Source of the DNA: Microbacterium salitolerans
GTDB taxonomy: Bacteria; Actinomycetota; Actinomycetes; Actinomycetales; Microbacteriaceae
Assembly (NCBI RefSeq): GCF_019720895.1
Contig: NZ_JAHKSH010000004.1
Coordinates: 186,001-250,000, forward strand
Direction of reading: 5' to 3'
Length of the DNA: 64,000 nucleotides
Of the stretch, positions 8,556 through 16,876 are shown piece by piece (the first letter of the stretch is position 1; every line of letters begins with the position of its first letter). A program made the position numbers and the translations under genes. The notes beneath the pieces were generated by a model. That model was not told where the DNA came from. It saw only the letters and a list, made by a program, of their open reading frames with translations, and searched no databases.

Positions 8556-9059
8556 ATGGCCAATGAACAGGACGAGGTCGACCGGATCGTCGGCGCCTGG
8601 CGCGCCGAACGACCTGACCTCGACTTCTCCCCCATGGAGGTGCTGTCGCGCGTCGATCGCCTGTCGCACCACCTCGATCGTGCCCGGCGCGAGGCGTTCC
8701 GCCGCACGGACATCGAACCGTGGGAGTGGGACGTCCTGTCAGCGCTGCGGCGCTCGGGAGACCTGTTCCGGCTGAGTCCCAAGCAGCTGCTGCAGCAGAC
8801 GCTCGTCTCGAGCGGCACGATGACGAATCGCATAGATCGTCTGCTCGAGCGCGGCCTCGTCGAGAGATCCGCAGACCCCGCCGATCGGCGCGGCGTGCTC
8901 GTCACGCTGACCGACGAGGGGCGCACACGCGTCGACGCGGCGATCACGCGACTCATCGACGCCGAGGCCGATCTCCTGGGATCCATGAGCAGAACCGACC
9001 AGCGGAGGCTCGGCGGACTGCTGCGCCAGCTGCTGGTCTCCTTCGACGGAAACGGATAG
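8556..9059 (+). CDS. MarR-family transcriptional regulator
   Basis: A 167-residue winged-helix repressor of the MarR family. Helices for dimerisation flank the DNA-binding core: LSPKQLLQQTLVSSGTMTNR is the helix-turn-helix region, and LVERSADPADRRGVLVTLTD is the beta-wing with the conserved Asp-Arg-Arg. The GGAGG touches the ATG and is too close for a Shine-Dalgarno, while GATAAT 6 nt upstream points to a leaderless transcript. It ends 7 nt before the ABC-F gene, so it probably co-transcribes with and may regulate it. The ligand is unknown. Confidence 0.88.
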   Translation: MANEQDEVDRIVGAWRAERPDLDFSPMEVLSRVDRLSHHLDRARREAFRRTDIEPWEWDVLSALRRSGDLFRLSPKQLLQQTLVSSGTMTNRIDRLLERGLVERSADPADRRGVLVTLTDEGRTRVDAAITRLIDAEADLLGSMSRTDQRRLGGLLRQLLVSFDGNG

Positions 9060-9066
9060 CACCCCT

Positions 9067-10851
9067 ATGGCACATCTCCTCGGCGGCGAGGATCTGCGAG
9101 TCGAGTTCCCCGCGAAAGTGGTGCTCGACGGCGTCACGGTCGGCGTCTCGGACGGAGATCGCGTCGGCATCGTCGGTCGCAACGGCGACGGCAAGTCGAC
9201 GCTCATGCGCGTTCTGATGGGCATCCAGGCGCCCGACTCGGGTCGCGTGACGAAACGAGGAGATCTGCGCGTCGGCATGCTGTCGCAGGACGACGGCCTG
9301 CCGGCCGACGGCACGGTGCAGCACACGATCGTGGGCGACGCCGACGAGCACGAGTGGCTCGGCGATGCGCGGATCCGCGACGTGCTGCGCGGGCTCACCG
9401 GCGACCTCGACCTGCAGGCCGACGTGGCCAGCCTGTCGGGCGGGCAGCGGCGTCGTGTCGCGCTCGCCCGACTGCTCGTCGGCGACTGGGACGTCATCGC
9501 GCTCGACGAGCCGACCAACCACCTCGACGTCGAGGGCATCTCCTGGCTCGCCGAGCACCTCGGCCGGCGCTGGGCGCAGAACCAGGGCGCCCTCCTCCTC
9601 GTGACGCACGACCGGTGGTTCCTCGACGCCGTCTGCACGCGCATGTGGGAGGTGCACGACGGGATCGTGGACCCGTTCGAGGGCGGCTATGCGGCGTATG
9701 TCCTGCAGCGCGTGGAGCGACAGCGGCAGCGCGACGTCGCCGAGGAGAAGCGTCAGAACCTCATGCGCAAGGAGCTCGCGTGGCTCCGGCGCGGCGCGCC
9801 CGCGCGCACGTCCAAGCCGAAGTTCCGCATCGAGGCGGCGAACCAGATCATCGAGAACGAGCCGCCCGTGCGCGACACGGTGCAGCTGACGCAGATGGCG
9901 ACCGCCCGGCTCGGCAAGGACGTCGTCGATCTGCTCGACGCCGGCGTCGCGTACGACGGGCGCGACATCGTGAAGGACGTCGAGTGGCGCATCGCACCCG
10001 GTGAGCGCACGGGGATTCTCGGGGCGAACGGCGCGGGCAAGTCCACGCTCCTCGGGCTGATCTCCGGCACGGTCGCCCCAACGTCGGGGCGCGTGAAGCG
10101 CGGCAAGACCGTGAAGATCGCCTACCTGGATCAGCGCCTGCGCGAGCTCGAGGACGTCGCCCACCTGCGGGTGCGCGAGGTCCTCGCCCGACAGAAGTCG
10201 TCGTACGTCGCGGGCGGCAAGGAGCTCTCGCCCTCGCAGCTGCTCGAGCGGCTCGGGTTCCGCTCGAGCGAGCTGTCGACGCCCGTGAAGGACCTGTCGG
10301 GCGGACAGAAGCGGCGCCTCCAGCTGCTTCTCGTGCTGCTCGACGAGCCGAACGTGCTGATCCTCGACGAGCCGTCGAACGATCTCGACACCGACATGCT
10401 CGCGGCGATGGAGGATCTGCTCGACTCGTGGCCCGGCACGCTCCTCGTCGTCAGCCACGACCGCTACCTCATCGAGCGCGTCACCGACCAGCAGTACGCG
10501 GTCATGGATCAGCGGCTGCGGCATCTTCCCCGCGGTGTCGAGCAGTACCTCGAGCTGCGTCGCGCGCAGGAGGCGACGGGGTCCTCCCCCGGCGACGCTC
10601 GCGCGACGACGGCGGCGGAGCCGACGATGTCGGGCGCGGAGCGGCGTGCGGCTGAGAAGGAGCTCAGCTCGATCGACCGCAAGCTCCAGACTCTGCAGAA
10701 GAGGATCGAGAAGAAGCACGCCGACATGGCCGCGCACGACCAGAACGACTTCGAGGGCCTCGGAGCGCTGAACGGCGATCTGCGCACGCTCCAGGACGAA
10801 GTGGATCAGCTCGAGGAGCGATGGCTCGAGCTCGGCGAGCTCATCAGCTGA
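9067..10851 (+). CDS. ABC-F family ATPase (ribosome-associated)
   Basis: A 594-residue soluble protein with two ABC cassettes and no membrane segments. The first cassette has Walker A GRNGDGKST, signature LSGGQRRRVALARLL and Walker B VIALDEPTNHLD. The second has GANGAGKST, LSGGQKRRLQLLLVLL and VLILDEPSNDLD. Between them lies a charged linker (about 225-290) of the kind that contacts the ribosomal P/E-site tRNA. The C-terminal 70 residues are a coiled coil as in Uup-like members. Such proteins rescue stalled ribosomes or protect against ribosome-targeting antibiotics. No clear Shine-Dalgarno is seen. The stop overlaps the convergent sigma factor gene by 8 nt. Confidence 0.9.
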   Translation: MAHLLGGEDLRVEFPAKVVLDGVTVGVSDGDRVGIVGRNGDGKSTLMRVLMGIQAPDSGRVTKRGDLRVGMLSQDDGLPADGTVQHTIVGDADEHEWLGDARIRDVLRGLTGDLDLQADVASLSGGQRRRVALARLLVGDWDVIALDEPTNHLDVEGISWLAEHLGRRWAQNQGALLLVTHDRWFLDAVCTRMWEVHDGIVDPFEGGYAAYVLQRVERQRQRDVAEEKRQNLMRKELAWLRRGAPARTSKPKFRIEAANQIIENEPPVRDTVQLTQMATARLGKDVVDLLDAGVAYDGRDIVKDVEWRIAPGERTGILGANGAGKSTLLGLISGTVAPTSGRVKRGKTVKIAYLDQRLRELEDVAHLRVREVLARQKSSYVAGGKELSPSQLLERLGFRSSELSTPVKDLSGGQKRRLQLLLVLLDEPNVLILDEPSNDLDTDMLAAMEDLLDSWPGTLLVVSHDRYLIERVTDQQYAVMDQRLRHLPRGVEQYLELRRAQEATGSSPGDARATTAAEPTMSGAERRAAEKELSSIDRKLQTLQKRIEKKHADMAAHDQNDFEGLGALNGDLRTLQDEVDQLEERWLELGELIS

Positions 10852-12148
10852 CCGCGGCGGCGAGCAGCCCCTGCAGGTAGTCGCCCTCGGCGTCGTTTCC
10901 CGGCAGCCGCAGCGCACGGCGATAGGCATCGGCCGCGGCGCGGTGCTCTCCGAGCTCGTCGAGCGTCACGGCCCGGGCGACGTGGAATGCGCGCAGCCGG
11001 TCGAGGGCGGGGTCGCCGGCGAGGGCGTCGAGGAGGCGGATGCCCTCGGCGAGCCCTGCGGCGCGCCCGCGCGCGACCGCCTCGCCGAGTCGGACCATGG
11101 GGCCGGGCTCGTATGCCGCGAGCATGCGGTAGAGCACGGCGATCTGTCGCCAGTCGGTGTCCGCGAAGGCGCCCGCCTCGGCGTGGACGGCCGCGATCGC
11201 CGCCTGGATCGCGTACGAGCCCGCCCCGGGCGCGGCTGCCGCCTGCTCCGCGAGCGCCGTGCCCTCCGCGATCAGGGCGGCGCGCCACCGCGACCTGTCC
11301 TGCTCGGCGAGCGGCACCGGGCGGCCCTCATCGTCCGCACGGGCGGGGCGGCGTGCCTCGGTGAGGAGGAGCAGCGCGAGCAGGCCGGTCGACTCGGCGG
11401 AGCCGGGCGTCAGCTCGTGCAGCACGCGCGCGAGCCGGAGGGCTTCGGTCGTCAGGTCGTCACGGATGTGCACGTCGCCCGAGGAGCGGGCGAATCCCTC
11501 CGCGTACATGAGAGAGATCACGCGCTGCACGCCCGCGCGCCGCTCCGCCAGATCCTCCCGGCGCGGAACCGTGAACCGCACGCCGAGAGAGCGGATCCGC
11601 TTCTTCGCGCGGACGATCCGCTGCTGCATCGTCGAGACCGGTATGAGGAGAGCCTGCGCGACGTCGACCGTCGACAGTCCCCCGACGAATCGCAGCGTGA
11701 GAGCGATGCGGTCCTCGGGCGCGAGGACCGGATGCGCGCAGGCGAAGAAGAGCCCGAGGCGATCGTCGGGAACGCCATCGTCCTCGGGGTGCGCGACCAC
11801 GTCGGCAGGATCCGCGGCGACGACGGGAGTCGGGGCGCGCGCTTCCTCAGCCACGAGGGAGCCGAGCTTCTGCGCGAGCACCGCATCGCGCCGGATGACG
11901 TCGAGCGCCCGGTGGGCGGCCGTCGTCGTGAGCCACGCGGCCGGCTGGCGCGGGAGGCCCGTCTCGGGCCACGTGCGCAGGGCCTGCGCGAAGGCGTCCT
12001 GCAGGGCGTCCTCCGCGAGATCGAGGTCGCCGAACCGGCGCGCGAGCGTCGCGATGATCTTCGTACGCGTCGGCCGGTCGAGCGACGCCAGAGCCGCGCG
12101 GGCCGCGTCCCCGGAGGGAGCCGGCCCGCGCGGCGTGCGCGTCGTCAC
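10844..12148 (-). CDS. ECF42-type RNA polymerase sigma factor with C-terminal extension
   Basis: A 434-residue ECF sigma factor. Region 2 (about 15-85) includes FGDLDLAEDALQDAFAQAL, and region 4 (about 125-175) includes LSTVDVAQALLIPVSTMQQR. A helical TPR-like extension of about 250 residues follows, ending YRRALRLPGNDAEGDYL. That extension and a neighbouring DGPF/YCII protein define the ECF42 group; no anti-sigma factor is expected. The GTG at 12148 was chosen because it follows the DGPF stop by 2 nt (TGATCGTG), giving coupled translation. Its 3' end overlaps the ABC-F gene. Confidence 0.9.
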   Translation of the reverse strand: MTTRTPRGPAPSGDAARAALASLDRPTRTKIIATLARRFGDLDLAEDALQDAFAQALRTWPETGLPRQPAAWLTTTAAHRALDVIRRDAVLAQKLGSLVAEEARAPTPVVAADPADVVAHPEDDGVPDDRLGLFFACAHPVLAPEDRIALTLRFVGGLSTVDVAQALLIPVSTMQQRIVRAKKRIRSLGVRFTVPRREDLAERRAGVQRVISLMYAEGFARSSGDVHIRDDLTTEALRLARVLHELTPGSAESTGLLALLLLTEARRPARADDEGRPVPLAEQDRSRWRAALIAEGTALAEQAAAAPGAGSYAIQAAIAAVHAEAGAFADTDWRQIAVLYRMLAAYEPGPMVRLGEAVARGRAAGLAEGIRLLDALAGDPALDRLRAFHVARAVTLDELGEHRAAADAYRRALRLPGNDAEGDYLQGLLAAAVS

Positions 12149-12150
12149 GA

Positions 12151-12501
12151 TCAGTAGGGCGCGACGGGGCGGACCTCGACATAGCCGCCGGGCGCGGATC
12201 CGGGGCTCTTCTTCGCCCACGCGATCGCATCGTCGATGCCGTCGACGTCGATGATGTAGGTGCCGCCGACGAACTCGTGAACCTCGGCGAAGGGGCCGGA
12301 CGAGACGACGCGGGTTCCCGCCTCGTCGCCGCTGCGCACCACGACGACCTCATCGGGGTCCTCGAGCGCGAACGACGTCACGACGACACCCGCCTCGGTG
12401 ATCTCCTTGTCGAACGCGAAGAACTCCTCGGGGTCGGCTCCGCCGTCCTCACCGCAGAAGGGGTCGGCCTTGTCGCCCATCAGCAGAAGCGCGTACTTCA
12501 T
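12151..12501 (-). CDS. DGPF/YCII-domain protein
   Basis: A 116-residue YCII-related protein with the family's ferredoxin-like fold. It starts MKYALLLMGDKADPF and carries the signature as SSGPFAEVHEFVGGTYIID, with Ser in place of the first Asp of DGPF. GAGGAGG lies 5 nt upstream of the ATG. It is the first gene of a two-gene unit with the ECF42 sigma factor, the partner arrangement seen across Actinobacteria and Proteobacteria. The biochemical role of DGPF proteins is not settled. Confidence 0.88.
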   Translation of the reverse strand: MKYALLLMGDKADPFCGEDGGADPEEFFAFDKEITEAGVVVTSFALEDPDEVVVVRSGDEAGTRVVSSGPFAEVHEFVGGTYIIDVDGIDDAIAWAKKSPGSAPGGYVEVRPVAPY

Positions 12502-12626
12502 GATTCCTCCTCAGCTGGCCCGCGATACGGGCTCCGTGTGCCGAGCCGAGCGGCCCGACATCATGGTGACGGACAGGCGGGGCGAATATCGACACCTCCG
12601 CGGAATTCTTCTGATGATCGCGCGGA

Positions 12627-13529
12627 TCAGCCGCCGTCCGCGATCCGCTCGCGGGCCGCGCTCTCCGAGACGATGTCGGAGAAGATCACGGGTTCGCGCA
12701 CGCCCGCCGCGACGGCGCGCTCTGCCGCGAGGGCGGCGAGGGCGCCGGTCGCCTGCGATTGTCCGCGCCCGGAGGCGGTCGCCGTCTGGCTCGTGCGGCG
12801 ATTGCGCGCGACGAGTTCCCAGTCGTCGGATCCGAGGTGTGGGGTGCGGACGACGAGACCGCGCAGTGCGGGGATCCGACCCGTCACGCCGAGCACGGCC
12901 GTCGCGACCCGACTCGTGAGGGCGAGATAGTTCCTCACACGCGCGCCGGTCGCCGGCCCGAGCAGCACGTGGTCGGGGAAGTCGGCGCGGAGGTGGCGTC
13001 GACGCGCGTGCGGCCCCTGGAGAACGCGGCTCTCGCGCAGGTTCGGCACGCGGACGCTCTCCGGTGGCGCATGCACATCGGCTCCGATCAGCCCGGCCGT
13101 CCAGGCGACGGCGGCCCCTCCATGGCGCTCGCCCGATCCGAGCATGATGCCGAGGTCGACATCGTCCCCCGGCGCGGCCACCTTCGCGACGAGGAGCGTG
13201 CTGAGCCCCGGTGCGAGCCCCGCCCCGCGGACGACCGCCCGCTCCCTTCCACGCGCGAGGGCGTCGAGATAGCTGCTCGTCGCGGATATCTCGACGAGGG
13301 GCCCTGCGGACGCCAGTGCGACGTCTTCGACGCCCGAGGCGTTGACGAGCACGTCGTGGGAGCGCATCGCCGTACGCAGCGCGTCGAGGCCGGCGGGATC
13401 TCCGAGGTCGATGCGCGCCTCGTCGTCGGCGCGGCGTCCCGCCGAGGTCACCTCGTGTCCGCGTCGAGCGAGCTCGTCCGCGACGACGCGGCCGACCGCG
13501 CCCCGCGCACCGAGGACGAGCGCCCTCAC
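12627..13529 (-). CDS. NAD(P)-binding Rossmann protein (saccharopine dehydrogenase-like)
   Basis: A 300-residue protein with an N-terminal dinucleotide loop (ALVLGARGAVGRVVADEL), then a DVLVNASGVEDVALASAG segment and a conserved GLAPGLSTLLVAKVA stretch typical of saccharopine-dehydrogenase-like reductases. Substrate is unknown. The GTG start overlaps the stop of the upstream membrane protein gene (GTGA), so the two are coupled. The divergent TetR gene with palindromes in the shared promoter region suggests repression by that regulator. Confidence 0.75.
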   Translation of the reverse strand: MRALVLGARGAVGRVVADELARRGHEVTSAGRRADDEARIDLGDPAGLDALRTAMRSHDVLVNASGVEDVALASAGPLVEISATSSYLDALARGRERAVVRGAGLAPGLSTLLVAKVAAPGDDVDLGIMLGSGERHGGAAVAWTAGLIGADVHAPPESVRVPNLRESRVLQGPHARRRHLRADFPDHVLLGPATGARVRNYLALTSRVATAVLGVTGRIPALRGLVVRTPHLGSDDWELVARNRRTSQTATASGRGQSQATGALAALAAERAVAAGVREPVIFSDIVSESAARERIADGG

Positions 13530-13759
13530 GCCGAGGCCCTCCGACGGCGACGGGCGATCAGGCGCGCGGCGAGCCGCGACACCAGCGGGACCGCCCACGT
13601 GACCGCGATCGGCACGACGATCGCGAGCGTCAGCGCCGTCGTCAGCAGCGTCGGCCAGCCGCCGGTGACGAAGGACAGCGCGAACTGCATGATCGCGACG
13701 AGCGGGAACAGCGCGCACCAGGTGACGATGATGCGCAGAGGCAGCGGGAGGGGCGGCAT
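13526..13759 (-). CDS. Small two-helix membrane protein, DUF2798-like
   Basis: A 77-residue protein starting MPPLPLPLRIIVTWCALFP with two hydrophobic helices (about 10-32 and 38-60) and an Arg-rich tail that should face the cytoplasm. The layout (LPLR start, first helix, short Gly-Trp loop, second helix ending in a Pro-x-Val-x-Arg segment) resembles DUF2798 proteins. It heads a two-gene operon divergent from tetR. Function is unknown. Confidence 0.7.
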   Translation of the reverse strand: MPPLPLPLRIIVTWCALFPLVAIMQFALSFVTGGWPTLLTTALTLAIVVPIAVTWAVPLVSRLAARLIARRRRRASA

Positions 13760-13765
13760 GAATAC

Positions 13766-13783
13766 TCCAAACGATCAGTTGGA
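13766..13783. promoter_or_regulatory. Palindrome 1, probable TetR operator
   Basis: TCCAA-N8-TTGGA with CCAAACG in the left half. It lies directly upstream of the DUF2798 gene and shares the CAAACG half-site with the palindrome at 13814-13827. Confidence 0.45.
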
Positions 13784-13813
13784 TAAGAAGCTATCGCGAG
13801 AGACCGAGAAGCA

Positions 13814-13827
13814 CAAACGTTCGTTTG
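13814..13827. promoter_or_regulatory. Palindrome 2, probable TetR operator
   Basis: CAAACG-TT-CGTTTG is a perfect 6+6 inverted repeat, 9 nt upstream of the tetR -10 box. Autoregulation is the natural reading. Confidence 0.5.
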
Positions 13828-13835
13828 GATCCCGG

Positions 13836-13841
13836 TAGGCT
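13836..13841 (+). promoter_or_regulatory. -10 box of tetR (leaderless)
   Basis: TAGGCT lies 7 nt before the ATG at 13849, with no Shine-Dalgarno between. Confidence 0.5.
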
Positions 13842-13848
13842 CGCCTCC

Positions 13849-14430
13849 ATGCCATGGGATACCGAGGCCACGCGCCGACGCCTCCTCGATGCCGGCGTCC
13901 GCCAGTTCGCAGCGCACGGGTACGCCGGCACATCGATGGACGCGATCGGCCGCGATTCCGGCGTCAACAAGGAGCGGGTCTACCGCTACTTCGGCGACAA
14001 GCGCGGATTGTTCTCCGCCGTGCTCGCCCGCGAGCTGAGCGGGCTCCTCGATGGCGCCGACGTGCACGGGACCGGCGTGGAGGCCGTCGCGGAGTTCGCC
14101 GGCTGGATGTTCGACCGATTCGAGGAGCGCCCCACGCTGCCGCGGCTCCTCGCATGGGAGAGCCTCGAGTTCGACGAGACGGTCGCCGTCGACCGCCGCC
14201 GCCCGCTGTGCGCCTCGCACGCAGCACAGCTTCAGGGCGCGCTCCCCGGATCCGCCCTCCTCGACGTCGAACAGCTCGTGCTCTCGATCATCTCGCTCGC
14301 CGCGAGCTGGACGACGCTCGCACGCGTCGCGGACATCGCCCTCACCGCGGGCAGCGGGGACGGGGAGCGCCGCGACGCGATCGTGCGGCACGCGGGCGCC
14401 GCGGCCGCTCAGCTCACGAGCGCTCGCTGA
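13849..14430 (+). CDS. TetR-family transcriptional regulator
   Basis: A 193-residue repressor. The N-terminal helix-turn-helix (about 8-55) reads FAAHGYAGTSMDAIGRDSG and NKERVYRYFGDKRGLFSAV; the rest is a helical ligand-binding and dimer domain. The ATG at 13849 (MPWDTEATRRR) fits the TetR N-terminus and a -10 box 7 nt upstream; an in-frame ATG 8 codons earlier would start inside the -10/operator region. It is divergent from the DUF2798/oxidoreductase pair and converges on pxpBC, overlapping its end by 17 nt. Confidence 0.9.
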   Translation: MPWDTEATRRRLLDAGVRQFAAHGYAGTSMDAIGRDSGVNKERVYRYFGDKRGLFSAVLARELSGLLDGADVHGTGVEAVAEFAGWMFDRFEERPTLPRLLAWESLEFDETVAVDRRRPLCASHAAQLQGALPGSALLDVEQLVLSIISLAASWTTLARVADIALTAGSGDGERRDAIVRHAGAAAAQLTSAR

Positions 14431-16009
14431 CCGCGCGGAAGCGCACGCGCTCGCCTGGCCGCAGCTGCGCGGCGCGCGACAGGTCGGCGACCGACACGAC
14501 CGCGATCACCGGGTAACCGCCCGTGACCGGGTGGTCGGCCAGGAACAGCACGGGCTCCCCTGACGGCGGCACCTGGAGGGACCCGGCCACGACGCCCTCG
14601 CTCGGCAGCTCGCGGTCGTCGCTCCGGCGGAGCGGGCGGGAGCCCTCCGATGGCGCGAGCCGGACACCGACGCGGTTCGACTCGTTCGACACCGTCCACG
14701 CCGCCTTCTGGAGGTGCGCGAGCTCGCCCGCGTCGAACCAGTCGTTCCGGGGACCGGGCACGATGCGCAGGGTGACGGGTTCCGCGTCACGGGCGCGGGT
14801 GACCGGCTCGCCGACGGCGGTGCCGATCCCGGAGGAGTCGCCCGTCGCGACACGCGCCCCCGGTGCCAGCGGGTCCGGGCCGAGGCCGCTGAGGGTGTCG
14901 GTGCTGCGGCTGCCGAGGACGGGCTCCGCGTCGATGCCGCCGCGCACCGCGAGATAGGTGCGCAGGCCGGCCTCGGGCATGCCGATCGCGAGCGTCTCGC
15001 CGTCGCGCAGGAGGAACGGCGCCCCCGACCGAACGAGTTCGTCGTCGTCGATCGTCGCGGGCGCCTCCGCCCCCGCGAACGCGACGACATGGTCGCCGGC
15101 GGCCCGCACAGTGAGCCCGCCGAACAGGCTCTCGACGACCGCGGATCCCGCGGGGTTGCCGACGAGCCGGTTCGCCTCGGCCGCGCCGACGCGATCGGCC
15201 GCTCCCGACACGGGGACGCCGAGGTCGGCATGCCCGGGGCGGCCGAGATCCTGGATGAGGGACTGGAGGCCGGGCGCGACGACCTCGAGCGCGCGCTCCG
15301 AGGTGCTGACGATGCGCCGAGACGCGGACGATTCCGGCTCTTTCAGGCGATTCTCGGCGGATCCCCCGTGGCTCGGCGCAGCGGATCCCTGGACGAGCTC
15401 GCGCACGGCGCGGAACTGCACGGCATCTCCCGGAGCGACGAGCGCCGGATGCTCGCGGCCGAGATCCCACATCCGCGCGTCCGTGCGGCCGATGAGCTGC
15501 CAGCCGCCCGGCGAGCTGCGCGGGTAGACGGCCGAGAACTCGCCCGCCAGGGCGACGGATCCCGCGGGCACGGCCGTGCGCGGCGTCTCGCGGCGCGGCA
15601 CCCGCAGGCGCTCGTCCTCGCCGGCGAGGTAGGCGAAGCCGGGCGCGAAGCCGCCGAACGCGGCCGTCCACGCGTGCGATGTGTGCGCGGCGATGACCGA
15701 CTCGCGCGAGAGGCCCGTGAGCTCCGCGACGGCGTCCAGATCATCGCCGTCGTAGACGACGTCGATATCGATCGCGCGCGCCTCGGACTCCGCGACGGGA
15801 GAGGCGTCGACGGCGCGCACGGCGTCGGCGGCGGCCGCCGCCTGGCGCGCCGAACGGAACATCAGCAGCACCGTGCGCGCCGCCGCGACCTGCTCGACCT
15901 GGCCGGGGAGCGGATCCGCCGCCACGCGCGCATGGAACGCCATCACCTCGTCGAGGGACGCCAGCTCGACGAGGACGCCGCGCTCCCCCGCCCGGCGCAC
16001 GCCGATCAT
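14414..16009 (-). CDS. Fused 5-oxoprolinase subunits B and C (PxpB-PxpC)
   Basis: A 531-residue fusion of two subunits usually encoded separately. Residues about 1-210 are PxpB/KipI (start MIGVRRAGERGVLVEL; FGGFAPGFAYLAG; VPAGSVALAG). Residues about 240-530 are PxpC/KipA (APGLQSLIQDLGRPGHADLG; GAADRVGAAEANRLVGNP; ADHPVTGGYPVIAVV). With PxpA they form the prokaryotic ATP-dependent 5-oxoprolinase that opens 5-oxoproline to glutamate. A Ser/Glu-rich linker of about 30 residues joins the halves. GGGAG lies about 6 nt before the ATG. The gene follows pxpA after a 106-nt gap. An older reading as an allophanate-hydrolase homologue is less specific. Confidence 0.92.
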   Translation of the reverse strand: MIGVRRAGERGVLVELASLDEVMAFHARVAADPLPGQVEQVAAARTVLLMFRSARQAAAAADAVRAVDASPVAESEARAIDIDVVYDGDDLDAVAELTGLSRESVIAAHTSHAWTAAFGGFAPGFAYLAGEDERLRVPRRETPRTAVPAGSVALAGEFSAVYPRSSPGGWQLIGRTDARMWDLGREHPALVAPGDAVQFRAVRELVQGSAAPSHGGSAENRLKEPESSASRRIVSTSERALEVVAPGLQSLIQDLGRPGHADLGVPVSGAADRVGAAEANRLVGNPAGSAVVESLFGGLTVRAAGDHVVAFAGAEAPATIDDDELVRSGAPFLLRDGETLAIGMPEAGLRTYLAVRGGIDAEPVLGSRSTDTLSGLGPDPLAPGARVATGDSSGIGTAVGEPVTRARDAEPVTLRIVPGPRNDWFDAGELAHLQKAAWTVSNESNRVGVRLAPSEGSRPLRRSDDRELPSEGVVAGSLQVPPSGEPVLFLADHPVTGGYPVIAVVSVADLSRAAQLRPGERVRFRAVSERS

Positions 16010-16115
16010 CGTGCCGCTCCCGCGGCTCCGACCAGCTGAGCATGCATCGAAAAGGCCCCGGATCGGCCGAGATGCCCAGCACCCCGGCCCATCGTCAGCG
16101 TCTCAGAGCGCAGCC

Positions 16116-16874
16116 TCATGCAAAGCTCGCGATCTCGACGCCGGCGTCCTCGAGTCCCGCGCGCACCGCGGCGGCCATCGCGACGGCGCCCGGGGTGTCG
16201 CCGTGCAGGCAGATGCTCTCGGCGGCGACGGGGATCACGGTGCCGTCGCGCGATTCGAGGACGCCGTCCGTCGCGAAGCGCACCATGCGGCGGACGACGA
16301 GATCCACATCGTGGATGACGGCACCCTCCTCTCGACGTGACACCAGCCGGCCGTCCGCCGTGTACGCCCGATCGGCGAACGCCTCGCGCACGCCGCGCGT
16401 GCCCCGCCGCTCAGCGATGTCGAGGGCGACGGATCCCGGCAGCAGCAGGAGCGGGAGCGACGGGTCGAACGCCTGCACGGCATCGACGACGGCGCGCGCG
16501 TGGGCTTCGTGCGTCACGATCGCGTTGTAGAGCGCGCCGTGCGGCTTGACGTATCGGATCTCGCCGCCCGCGCGGCGGACCATCGCCTGCAGAGCGCCGA
16601 GCTGATAGAGGACGTCGTCGGCGAGCTCGGCCTCGGAGCAGTCGAGGAAGCGGCGCCCGAACCCCGCGAGGTCTCGGTAGGCGACGTGCGCGCCGATCGC
16701 CGCGCCCGCAGCGGCGGCGTCGCGAGCCGTCGCCGCGATGCCCGACGGATCGCCCGCGTGGAACCCGCATGCGATGTTCGCGCTCGTGACGTGTCGGAAC
16801 ATCGCCGCATCGTCACCCAGCGTCCACGCGCCGAACGACTCGCCGACGTCGCTGTTGAGATCGATGTGCGCCAT
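16116..16874 (-). CDS. pxpA: 5-oxoprolinase subunit A (LamB/YcsF family)
   Basis: A 252-residue LamB/YcsF protein, the subunit that with PxpB and PxpC opens 5-oxoproline. Family landmarks are the start [59 protein letters not shown] and a C-terminal [11 protein letters not shown]. Asp and His residues in these motifs line the active site in the family. The ATG lies 2 nt after the ispE stop (TGACCATG), so its translation is probably coupled to an isoprenoid gene with no metabolic link. Confidence 0.93.
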   Translation of the reverse strand: MAHIDLNSDVGESFGAWTLGDDAAMFRHVTSANIACGFHAGDPSGIAATARDAAAAGAAIGAHVAYRDLAGFGRRFLDCSEAELADDVLYQLGALQAMVRRAGGEIRYVKPHGALYNAIVTHEAHARAVVDAVQAFDPSLPLLLLPGSVALDIAERRGTRGVREAFADRAYTADGRLVSRREEGAVIHDVDLVVRRMVRFATDGVLESRDGTVIPVAAESICLHGDTPGAVAMAAAVRAGLEDAGVEIASFA

Positions 16875-16876
16875 GG

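Noticed and set aside
16010-16115. Possible extra small gene between pxpA and pxpBC
   Set aside because: The frames there have no ribosome site and no conserved pattern; the 106-nt gap looks like an untranslated spacer.
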